Origin: an uncultured Pseudomonas sp.
GTDB taxonomy: Bacteria; Pseudomonadota; Gammaproteobacteria; Pseudomonadales; Pseudomonadaceae
DNA length: 5,580 bases
Direction of reading: 5' to 3'
Assembly (NCBI GenBank): GCA_937863915.1
Contig: CALMID010000353.1
Coordinates: 1-5,580, forward strand
Both the position numbers and the translations under genes were made by a program. Position 1 is the first letter of the stretch, and each line of letters begins with the position of its first letter. Below the pieces are notes generated by a model. That model had not been told where the DNA came from. It did not search any database and saw only the letters and a program-made list of their open reading frames with translations. Below, piece by piece: positions 1 to 5,580 of this stretch.

Positions 1-2044
1 GTGCGAATTCCGCCTGGACGGCGTGGCGAACAACCTGCACCTGCTGCAGAACCTGCTGCGTCTGCCCGAGGTGCAGGGCAACCGGGTCAGCACCCGCTTC
101 GTCGAAAGCCGCCTGGCCGAGCTGCTCGCGGCACAGCCCGAAGCTCACGCCCATCACTATTTCGCCGCCAGCCAGACACAGGCCACGACCGGCCCGCACC
201 CGGTCGACGCCCCGCCCGGCACCCTGCCGCTGAGCGCGCCGAGCACCGGCGTGCTGGTGTGTATGGAAGTGGCCGAAGGCGATGCGGTGGCCGCCGGGCA
301 GACCATTGCCGTGCTGGAGGCGATGAAGATGGAGTTCGAGGTGCGCGCCAGCCACAGCGGCATCGTCCGCGCGCTGGCTGCCCAGCCCGGCGATGCCCTG
401 GCCGAGGGCCAGGCGCTGCTGTTCCTCGAACCGGCCGAGGTGGCCGCCGGGCACGGCCACAGCGAGCAGAGCCTGGACCTGGCGCATATCCGCGCCGACC
501 TGGCCGAGGTGCTGGAACGCCACGCGCGCCTCACCGACGAACGCCGCCCGCAGGCCGTGGCCAAGCGGCGCAAGACCGGCCAGCGCACGGTGCGCGAAAA
601 CCTGGCGGATCTGCTGGATGACGGCAGCTTCATCGAATACGGCGCCCTGGCACTGGCCGCACAACGCCGCCGGCGTTCGGCCGAAGAGCTGATGGAGCTG
701 AGCCCGGCCGACGGCCTGGTCGCCGGCATCGGCACGGTCAACGCTGGCCAGTTCGGCAGCGAAACCGCGCGTTGCATGACCATCGCCTACGACTACACGG
801 TCTTCGCCGGCACCCAGGGCGTGATCAACCACAAGAAGACCGACCGCATGCTGCAGCTGGCCGAACAGTGGCGCCTGCCGCTGGTGCTGTTCGCCGAGGG
901 CGGCGGCGGCCGGCCAGGCGATACCGACTTCGTCGGCGTGGCCGGGCTGGACTGCCACACCTTCGTCGGCATGGCCAGGCTCTCCGGCCTGGTGCCGCTG
1001 GTCGGCGTGGTCTCCGGGCGCTGCTTCGCCGGCAACGCCGCCCTGCTCGGCTGCTGCGACGTGATCATCGCCACGGAAAACGCCAGCATCGGTATGGCCG
1101 GTCCGGCCATGATCGAAGGCGGCGGCCTCGGCAGTTTCAGGCCCGAAGAGGTCGGCCCGGTGTCGGTGCAGGGCCCCAACGGGGTAATCGATGTACGGGT
1201 GGCGGACGAAGCCGAAGCCGTTGCGGTGGCCAAGCAGTACCTGTCCTACTTCCAGGGACCGCTGGCCCACTGGGACTGCGCCGACCAGCGCGAGCTGCGC
1301 CAGGTGATCCCGGAAAACCGCCTGCGCGTCTACGACATCCGCCGGGTGATCGAGCTGCTGGCCGACCGCGACTCGGTGCTGGAGCTGCGCCGCCAGTTCG
1401 CCCCGGGGCTGATCACCGCCCTGATCCGCATCGAAGGCAAGCCGTTCGGCCTGATCGCCAATAACCCCGCGCACCTGGGCGGCGCCATCGACGCGGTGGC
1501 CGGCGACAAGGCCGCGCGTTTCATGCAGCTGTGCGATGCCCATGACCTGCCGATCCTGTCCCTCTGTGATACGCCCGGCTTCATGGTCGGGCCGGAGGCG
1601 GAGAAACAGGCCACGGTACGCCACGTGTCGCGTATGTTCGTCGCCGCCGCCAGCCTCAGCGTGCCGTTCTTCACCGTGGTGCTGCGCAAGGGCTATGGCT
1701 TGGGCGCCCAGGCCATGGCCGCCGGCAGCTTCCACTCGCCGCTGTTCACCATCGCCTGGCCCAGCGGCGAATTCGGCGCCATGGGCCTGGAAGGCGCGGT
1801 GCGCCTGGGTTTCGCCAAGGAGCTGGCGGCCCAGGCAGACGCGGCGGCGCAGCAGGCACTGTTCGACAAGCTGGTGGCCAAGGCCTACGAAAATGGCAAA
1901 GGCCTGAACATGGCCAGTTACCTCGAAATAGATGCCGTCATAGACCCGGCCGAGACCCGCACCTGGCTGCTGCGCGGGCTGAATGCAGCGCCACGCCCGG
2001 CCGCGCGAACCGGCAAGAAGCGACCATTTGTCGACACCTGGTGA
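1..2044 (+). CDS. Single-chain biotin-dependent acyl-CoA carboxylase (BC-BCCP-CT fusion), 5' truncated by the window
   Basis: Biotin-dependent carboxylase that would carboxylate an acyl-CoA (acetyl-, propionyl- or longer; the substrate cannot be read from sequence) with ATP and bicarbonate in the cytoplasm. The open frame runs in from the window edge (first full codon at base 2) and gives 680 visible residues. Residues 1-45 are the tail of a biotin carboxylase domain (FRLDGVANNL, TRFVE). Residues 73-143 are a biotinyl domain with the EAMKM motif; the biotinylated Lys is residue 109, codon 326-328. From about 155 to 430 lies the N-terminal carboxyltransferase half (FAGTQGVINHKKTDRM, then FAEGGGGRPGD). 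From about 440 to 670 lies the C-terminal half, with ANNPAHLGG near 486 and DTPGFMVG at 523-530. The protein ends KKRPFVDTW. About 400 residues of biotin carboxylase should lie upstream, giving roughly 1,090 in all (inference). A GTG at 23 is internal, not the start. Such proteins are sometimes mislabelled pyruvate carboxylase or carbamoyl-phosphate synthase; the carboxyltransferase halves are of the acyl-CoA type. Confidence 0.9.
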   Translation, partial: CEFRLDGVANNLHLLQNLLRLPEVQGNRVSTRFVESRLAELLAAQPEAHAHHYFAASQTQATTGPHPVDAPPGTLPLSAPSTGVLVCMEVAEGDAVAAGQTIAVLEAMKMEFEVRASHSGIVRALAAQPGDALAEGQALLFLEPAEVAAGHGHSEQSLDLAHIRADLAEVLERHARLTDERRPQAVAKRRKTGQRTVRENLADLLDDGSFIEYGALALAAQRRRRSAEELMELSPADGLVAGIGTVNAGQFGSETARCMTIAYDYTVFAGTQGVINHKKTDRMLQLAEQWRLPLVLFAEGGGGRPGDTDFVGVAGLDCHTFVGMARLSGLVPLVGVVSGRCFAGNAALLGCCDVIIATENASIGMAGPAMIEGGGLGSFRPEEVGPVSVQGPNGVIDVRVADEAEAVAVAKQYLSYFQGPLAHWDCADQRELRQVIPENRLRVYDIRRVIELLADRDSVLELRRQFAPGLITALIRIEGKPFGLIANNPAHLGGAIDAVAGDKAARFMQLCDAHDLPILSLCDTPGFMVGPEAEKQATVRHVSRMFVAAASLSVPFFTVVLRKGYGLGAQAMAAGSFHSPLFTIAWPSGEFGAMGLEGAVRLGFAKELAAQADAAAQQALFDKLVAKAYENGKGLNMASYLEIDAVIDPAETRTWLLRGLNAAPRPAARTGKKRPFVDTW

Positions 2045-2049
2045 GGCCG

Positions 2050-2078
2050 CGGCAGCGCGGCCCTGCGCCGCGCTGCCG
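2050..2078 (+). terminator. Perfect 12-bp GC-rich hairpin after the carboxylase gene, terminator-like but without a T tract
   Basis: Bases 2050-2061 are the exact reverse complement of 2067-2078 (core GGCAGCGCGG / CCGCGCTGCC), leaving a 5-base loop. The hairpin begins 5 bases after the carboxylase stop codon, the usual place for a 3'-end structure. It is followed by GAAGGGCGGTGC rather than a run of T, so classic intrinsic termination is doubtful. It could instead stabilise the 3' end or assist Rho-dependent termination. The inverted repeat is seen directly; the role is inferred. Confidence 0.45.
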
Positions 2079-2096
2079 AAGGGCGGTGCTTTCGGG

Positions 2097-2125
2097 TAAA
2101 CTGCGCGTCTTTTGCTGCCTATAAC
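2097..2125 (+). promoter_or_regulatory. Candidate dxs promoter region (two -10-like hexamers)
   Basis: Two sigma-70 -10-like hexamers lie between the hairpin and dxs: TAAACT at 2097-2102 (4 of 6 to TATAAT) and TATAAC at 2120-2125 (5 of 6). Neither has a convincing TTGACA-like -35 box at 16-18 bases. The first would give a leader of about 27 bases before the dxs ATG. The second would start transcription only a few bases before it, giving a nearly leaderless message. Weak evidence from hexamer matching only. Confidence 0.22.
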
Positions 2126-2135
2126 GATCCGCCCG

Positions 2136-4052
2136 ATGCCGACGACCTTCCACCAGATCCCCCGCGAGCGCCCCGTCACACCGCTGCTCGACCGTGCCGA
2201 CACCCCGGCCGGCCTGCGTCGCCTGGCGGAAAGCGAACTGGAAGCCCTGGCCAACGAGCTGCGCCAGTACCTGCTGTACAGCGTCGGCCAGACCGGCGGG
2301 CATTTCGGCGCGGGCCTCGGCGTGATCGAGCTGACCATCGCCCTGCACTACATCTTCGACACCCCGGATGACCGTCTGGTGTGGGATGTCGGCCACCAGG
2401 CCTATCCGCACAAGATCCTCACCGGTCGCCGCGAGCGCATGGGCACGCTGCGCCAGAAGGATGGCCTGGCCGCCTTCCCGCGCCGCAGCGAGAGCGAGTA
2501 CGACACCTTCGGCGTCGGCCACTCCAGCACCAGCATCGGCGCGGCGCTGGGCATGGCCATCGCCGCGCGCCTGCAGGGTTCGCCGCGCAAGAGCGTGGCG
2601 GTGATCGGCGACGGCGCGCTGACCGCCGGCATGGCCTTCGAGGCGCTGAATCACGCCTCCGACGTCAAGGCCAACATGCTGGTGATCCTCAACGACAACG
2701 ACATGTCGATCTCCAAGAATGTCGGCGGCCTGTCCACCTACCTGGCCAAGATCATCTCCAGCCGCACCTATTCGAGCATGCGCGAGGGCAGCAAGAAGAT
2801 CCTCTCGCACCTGCCCGGCGCCTGGGAGATTGCCCGCAAGGTCGAGGAGCATGCCAAGGGCATGCTGGTGCCCGGCACCCTGTTCGAGGAGCTGGGCTGG
2901 AACTACGTCGGCCCGATCGACGGCCATGACCTGCCGACCCTGCTGGCCACGCTGCGCAACATGCGCGACCTGGAAGGCCCGCAGTTCCTCCATGTGATCA
3001 CCAAGAAGGGCAAGGGCTTCGCACCGGCCGAGGCCGATCCCATCGGCTACCACGCGATCACCAAGCTGGAGCCGCTCAACGCCGAAGCCGCCCCGCCCTC
3101 CAGTCAAAAGCGGCCGAGCGGCCCCAAATACTCCAGCGTGTTCGGCCAGTGGCTGTGCGATATGGCCAAGCAGGACTCGCGCCTGGTCGGCATCACCCCG
3201 GCGATGAAGGAAGGCTCTGACCTGGTGGCGTTCAGCGAGCGCTTCCCGGAGCGTTACTTCGACGTTGCCATCGCCGAGCAGCACGCCGTGACCCTCGCCG
3301 CCGGCATGGCCTGCGACGGCATCAAGCCGGTGGTGGCGATCTACTCCACCTTCCTCCAGCGCGCCTACGACCAGCTGATCCATGACGTGGCGGTGCAGAA
3401 CCTCGACGTGCTGTTCGCCATCGACCGCGCCGGCCTGGTCGGCGAAGACGGTCCGACCCACGCCGGCAGCTTCGACCTGTCCTACCTGCGCTGCATTCCG
3501 GGCATGCTGATCATGACCCCCAGCGACGAAAACGAACTGCGCCGCATGCTCACCACCGGCCACCTGTTCAACGGCCCGGCGGCGGTCCGCTACCCGCGCG
3601 GCAGCGGCCCGAATGCGCCCATCGAGACAGAGCTGTTGCCGCTGGAAATCGGCAAGGCCGTGGTACGCCGCCAGGGCCAGAAAACCACCCTGCTGGTATT
3701 TGGCGTGCAACTGGCCGAGGCCCTCAAGGTCGGCGAAACGCTGGATGCCACCGTGGTCGACATGCGCTTCGTCAAGCCGCTGGACGAAGCCCTGCTGCGC
3801 GAACTGGCCGACAGCCACGAGCTGCTGGTGACCATCGAGGAAAACAGCATCATGGGCGGCGCCGGCAGTGCCGTCAGCGAGTTCCTCGCCGCCGAAGGCC
3901 GGATCAAGCCCATGCTGCACCTGGGTTTGCCGGACTACTACGTGGAGCACGCCAAACCGGCAGACATGCTCGCCGAGTGCGGCCTGGATGCCGCCGGCAT
4001 CGAAGCCAGCGTCCGCCGGCGCCTGGCGCTGCTTGAGCAGAATTCACGCTAA
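2136..4052 (+). CDS. dxs: 1-deoxy-D-xylulose-5-phosphate synthase (Dxs)
   Basis: Thiamine-diphosphate enzyme that condenses pyruvate with glyceraldehyde 3-phosphate to give 1-deoxy-D-xylulose 5-phosphate, the first step of the MEP isoprenoid pathway and a precursor for thiamine and pyridoxal phosphate; a cytoplasmic dimer. The 638 residues match the family length of about 620-640. The N-terminal domain has [12 protein letters not shown] and the ThDP/Mg motif from GDG at 158-160 to NDN at 186-188. The central transketolase-like domain carries [10 protein letters not shown], with the expected catalytic Glu at 381, and [16 protein letters not shown] transketolase C-terminal domain follows from about residue 500. 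I chose the ATG at 2136 because the protein then begins [13 protein letters not shown], as remembered for Pseudomonas Dxs. A TTG at 2112 in the same frame would add eight unsupported residues. There is no clear Shine-Dalgarno sequence before 2136. The preceding gene is not ispA, the neighbour I remember for P. aeruginosa dxs. All key motifs are intact. Confidence 0.97.
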   Translation: MPTTFHQIPRERPVTPLLDRADTPAGLRRLAESELEALANELRQYLLYSVGQTGGHFGAGLGVIELTIALHYIFDTPDDRLVWDVGHQAYPHKILTGRRERMGTLRQKDGLAAFPRRSESEYDTFGVGHSSTSIGAALGMAIAARLQGSPRKSVAVIGDGALTAGMAFEALNHASDVKANMLVILNDNDMSISKNVGGLSTYLAKIISSRTYSSMREGSKKILSHLPGAWEIARKVEEHAKGMLVPGTLFEELGWNYVGPIDGHDLPTLLATLRNMRDLEGPQFLHVITKKGKGFAPAEADPIGYHAITKLEPLNAEAAPPSSQKRPSGPKYSSVFGQWLCDMAKQDSRLVGITPAMKEGSDLVAFSERFPERYFDVAIAEQHAVTLAAGMACDGIKPVVAIYSTFLQRAYDQLIHDVAVQNLDVLFAIDRAGLVGEDGPTHAGSFDLSYLRCIPGMLIMTPSDENELRRMLTTGHLFNGPAAVRYPRGSGPNAPIETELLPLEIGKAVVRRQGQKTTLLVFGVQLAEALKVGETLDATVVDMRFVKPLDEALLRELADSHELLVTIEENSIMGGAGSAVSEFLAAEGRIKPMLHLGLPDYYVEHAKPADMLAECGLDAAGIEASVRRRLALLEQNSR

Positions 4053-4068
4053 ACCCGATCTGATCTGC

Positions 4069-4097
4069 TTGTTTTTCATGGCCGCGCCCCTTAAGGT
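4069..4097 (+). promoter_or_regulatory. Weak candidate promoter for the riboswitch-btuB transcript
   Basis: A TTGTTT at 4069-4074 is followed after 17 bases by TAAGGT at 4092-4097. Each matches the sigma-70 consensus at only three positions, but the spacing is ideal and transcription would begin around 4104-4106, just ahead of the first riboswitch stem at 4114. The -10 would sit in the loop and 3' arm of the proposed dxs terminator, so the two readings compete or overlap. This rests on position more than on sequence. Confidence 0.2.
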
Positions 4098-4108
4098 GCG
4101 CGGCGTTT
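4081..4108 (+). terminator. Probable dxs transcription terminator hairpin
   Basis: GCCGCGCCCC at 4081-4090 pairs with GGTGCGCGGC at 4095-4104 across a TTAA loop, with one mismatch (C4088 against T4097). The sequence GTTT follows. The hairpin lies 28 bases after the dxs stop and ahead of the riboswitch, where an intrinsic terminator is expected. The T tract is short (three), so efficiency may be modest and some read-through into the riboswitch transcript is possible. Confidence 0.5.
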
Positions 4109-4113
4109 GGTGT

Positions 4114-4310
4114 TCCACCCAGGTGCGCCAGCCTTCAGGCTGGTGATAATCGGGAAGCCGGTGCGCTCATCACGAGCTATCCCGGCACTGCCCCCGCAAC
4201 GGTAATCGAGCGCAGCCAGAGGGCTGCACAGGCGTTCAGCAAGCCACTGGGACTCGTCCTGGGAAGGCGAACGACTGAGCCTCGAGAGTCCGGAGACCGG
4301 CCTGGATGGA
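4114..4310 (+). promoter_or_regulatory. Cobalamin (vitamin B12) riboswitch aptamer
   Basis: The leader of the receptor gene contains the conserved blocks of the cobalamin riboswitch in order: GGGAAGCCGGTG at 4152-4163, CCGGCACTGCCCCCGCAAC from 4182 running into GGTAA, GCCACTG at 4243-4249, GGGAAGGCG at 4261-4269, and the B12 box AGTCCGGAGACCGGCC at 4287-4302. The closing P1 stem is visible as 4114-4123 paired with 4301-4310, ten positions with a single C-A mismatch. Further hairpins are CCAGCC 4128-4133 with GGCTGG 4138-4143, and GCAGCC 4212-4217 with GGCTGC 4222-4227. The family binds adenosyl-, methyl- or hydroxocobalamin and represses B12 uptake or synthesis genes when bound; which form this one prefers cannot be told by eye. 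It sits directly upstream of a BtuB-type receptor, as expected. Confidence 0.96.
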
Positions 4311-4409
4311 GTCGACTGGTGTTGCGGAGGGCAGCACCGTCAAGCACAGCCCGCACATGCCGGGCTGTGCTTGTCTGCCCTCCTCAAAAGTTCATTCCCG
4401 CTTTTGAGG
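4311..4409 (+). promoter_or_regulatory. Riboswitch expression platform with competing hairpins
   Basis: Four pairings can be read between the aptamer and btuB. GTTGCGG 4321-4327 is complementary to CCGCAAC 4194-4200 in the aptamer, fitting the L5-L13 kissing contact known in this riboswitch class. GGAGGGCAG 4326-4334 pairs perfectly with CTGCCCTCC 4375-4383. Nested inside that, 4341-4353 pairs perfectly over 13 bp with 4361-4373. Finally CCTCAAAAG 4382-4390 pairs perfectly with CTTTTGAGG 4401-4409, covering the Shine-Dalgarno sequence. The kissing contact and the second pairing share bases 4326-4327; the second and last pairings share 4382-4383. There is no T tract, so control is probably at translation initiation. 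Pairings are seen; the mechanism is inferred. Confidence 0.75.
4406..4409 (+). promoter_or_regulatory. btuB Shine-Dalgarno sequence, sequestered in a stem
   Basis: GAGG lies seven bases before the ATG at 4417, good spacing for a ribosome binding site, and supports that start. All four bases form the end of the 3' arm of the 9-bp stem 4382-4390 / 4401-4409, so the site is hidden whenever that stem is complete. Confidence 0.75.
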
Positions 4410-4416
4410 CTTCCTG

Positions 4417-5559
4417 ATGAAATTGTCCCACCTGGCCCTGGCCATCTCCCTTGCCCCTACACTGGCCCTGGCTGACGCTCAGCAGGCGCTGGAAATCCCA
4501 CCGCTGGTGGTTACCCGCGCCACGCCGATTCAGCAAACCACCCCGGCCAGCGTCAAGGTCATCGACCGCAAGCAGATCGAAGCCAGTGGCGCCAGCGCGC
4601 TGGTGGACGTGCTGCGCGGCCAGGCCGGCCTGCAGATCCGCGACACCCTGGGCGACGGCAACCGTGTCGGTGTCAGCCTGCGCGGCTTCGGCGAGAACGC
4701 CGCCAACAACACCCTGGTGCTGGTCGACGGCCGCCGCCTGAACAACCCCAGCCTGCAGGGCCCGGACCTCAACAGCGTGCCGCTGGCCAATATCGAGCGC
4801 ATCGAAATCCTGCGCGGCGCCGGCACCGTCCTCTATGGCGACCAGGCCGTGGGCGGGGTGATCAACATCATTACCCGCCAGCCCAAGGACAACGAGGCCT
4901 ATGTCGAGAGCAGCATCGGCAGCCATGACCTGGAAGCCTATCGCGGCCATGTCTACCAGCAGCTCGGCGCCGGTTTCTCCGCCTATGCCAGTGGCGAAGC
5001 GCGCAACAGTGACGGCTACCGCGACCACAACAACGCCAGCTATGACGACGCCTTCCTGCGCCTGCGCCACGACCACGAAGGCGGCCACGCCCTTTACGAA
5101 TACCAGAGTATCGACGACGAACTGAAGCTTCCCAGCTACCTGACCGAAGCCCAGCGCCGTGCCGACCGCAAGGCCAGTTACGCTGCCAACTACAACGGCT
5201 GGGATGACAGCAACACCCAGGTTCACCGCCTGGCATTGCAACAATCACTGAATGACTGGCTGACCGCCGACCTCGACTACAGCCACCGCGACACCGATGG
5301 CCAGGGCACCTACAACAGCGCCTGGGGCGACTCCCCGTTCACCCAGGGCACCCGCGTGGAAACCTTCAGCCCGCGCCTGTCCGGCCACTTCGACACCGGC
5401 CTGGGCCGCAGCGACTGGCTGTTCGGGCATGACCACACCCAGAGTGACTACGAATACCGCTCCAGCCTGGGCGCCACCCTGTTCCGCCAGACCCTGCGCG
5501 ACTGGTACGGCCAACTGCCCCAGCCGTGGACCGACAGCGTCAGCCGCACCGCCGGCTAA
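4417..5559 (+). CDS. btuB: BtuB-type TonB-dependent vitamin B12 receptor, truncated by an in-frame stop
   Basis: Outer-membrane receptor that should import cobalamin using TonB-ExbB-ExbD energy. The ATG follows a GAGG by seven bases and opens a signal peptide (MKLSHLALAISLAPTLALA, likely cut before Asp20). A TonB-box-like PLVVTR lies at 29-34. The plug domain spans about 41-155, with SLRGFGENAANNTLVLVDGRR, then IERIEILRGAGTVLYGDQA and GGVINIITR. Beta-barrel sequence follows to residue 380. The BtuB assignment comes from the short plug, the LVVT box and the cobalamin riboswitch upstream. Family members are about 610-620 residues (E. coli 614). This frame ends at TAA 5557-5559, with roughly half the barrel and the C-terminal aromatic residue needed for BamA-mediated assembly missing. 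The codons after the stop (5560-5580) stay open and read RAGEAEA; with the preceding TAG this resembles the usual barrel pattern G-x-R-x-x-E-x-E. I see no frameshift before the stop. A nonsense mutation (pseudogene) or a base error is likelier than a functional short form. Confidence 0.85.
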   Translation: MKLSHLALAISLAPTLALADAQQALEIPPLVVTRATPIQQTTPASVKVIDRKQIEASGASALVDVLRGQAGLQIRDTLGDGNRVGVSLRGFGENAANNTLVLVDGRRLNNPSLQGPDLNSVPLANIERIEILRGAGTVLYGDQAVGGVINIITRQPKDNEAYVESSIGSHDLEAYRGHVYQQLGAGFSAYASGEARNSDGYRDHNNASYDDAFLRLRHDHEGGHALYEYQSIDDELKLPSYLTEAQRRADRKASYAANYNGWDDSNTQVHRLALQQSLNDWLTADLDYSHRDTDGQGTYNSAWGDSPFTQGTRVETFSPRLSGHFDTGLGRSDWLFGHDHTQSDYEYRSSLGATLFRQTLRDWYGQLPQPWTDSVSRTAG

Positions 5560-5580
5560 CGCGCCGGCGAGGCGGAAGCC
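5560..5580 (+). other. btuB: In-frame continuation of btuB beyond the premature stop
   Basis: The seven codons between the TAA and the window edge contain no stop and encode RAGEAEA, fitting the barrel strand interrupted at residue 380. This suggests the rest of the ancestral btuB frame lies downstream of the window. The stretch is very short, so the reading is tentative. Confidence 0.4.

Noticed and set aside
23..25. GTG as the start of the carboxylase
   Set aside because: The frame is open to the window edge and the residues before it (CEFRLDG) fit the biotin carboxylase C-terminal domain.
1..621. An Arg/Pro/Ala-rich open frame in frame 1 on the + strand
   Set aside because: It overlaps the biotinyl domain of the carboxylase in another frame and has the composition typical of out-of-frame GC-rich DNA.
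2112..2114. TTG as the start of dxs
   Set aside because: The eight extra residues do not resemble Dxs N-termini, while the ATG at 2136 gives the expected [13 protein letters not shown] start.
1938..3950. A 670-codon open frame on the minus strand, spanning the carboxylase end and most of dxs
   Set aside because: It lies antisense to a fully convincing dxs, its protein is rich in Ala, Gly, His, Gln and Val with no recognisable domain, and such frames arise from strong third-position GC bias.
4341..4373. The 13-bp hairpin read as an intrinsic terminator of the riboswitch
   Set aside because: The sequence after it is TCTGCCCTCC, with no T run, and the downstream stem hiding the Shine-Dalgarno sequence gives a better translational explanation.
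4384..5244. A 286-codon open frame on the minus strand opposite btuB
   Set aside because: It is antisense to the plug and early barrel of the receptor, has repetitive Val/Ala/Gly composition and no recognisable motif.

Overview
The window is GC-rich DNA with G or C at most third codon positions. It carries three genes on the + strand, two complete regulatory gaps and no mobile element, tRNA, rRNA or CRISPR array that I could see. The Dxs protein, the single-chain acyl-CoA carboxylase and a cobalamin riboswitch in front of a TonB-dependent receptor all fit a gammaproteobacterium, most likely Pseudomonas or a close relative. That assignment rests on remembered protein patterns, not on a search.

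Layout: (1) 1-2044 is the 3' two thirds of a fused biotin-dependent acyl-CoA carboxylase (biotin carboxylase tail, biotinyl domain, two carboxyltransferase halves); its start lies upstream of the window. (2) 2045-2135 is a 91-base gap with a perfect 12-bp hairpin followed by weak promoter-like sequence. (3) 2136-4052 is dxs, complete, encoding the first enzyme of the MEP isoprenoid pathway. (4) 4053-4416 is a 364-base non-coding region. It holds a probable dxs terminator, a well-conserved cobalamin riboswitch aptamer (4114-4310) and an expression platform (4311-4409) whose last hairpin buries the Shine-Dalgarno sequence of the next gene. (5) 4417-5559 is a BtuB-type vitamin B12 outer-membrane receptor, stopped by an in-frame TAA at 380 codons, about 60 percent of the usual length. 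The 21 bases after the stop stay in frame and read like more BtuB barrel.

How the parts relate: the carboxylase and dxs both use central carbon intermediates but have no evident common pathway, and the hairpin between them suggests separate transcription. The riboswitch and btuB form one functional unit: cobalamin binding should shut off translation of the receptor that imports it. The most interesting points are the readable switching logic of that riboswitch (a 7-bp kissing-loop match, a competing long hairpin and an SD-sequestering stem that share bases) and the premature stop in the receptor it controls. I found no sign of a wholly new system here.
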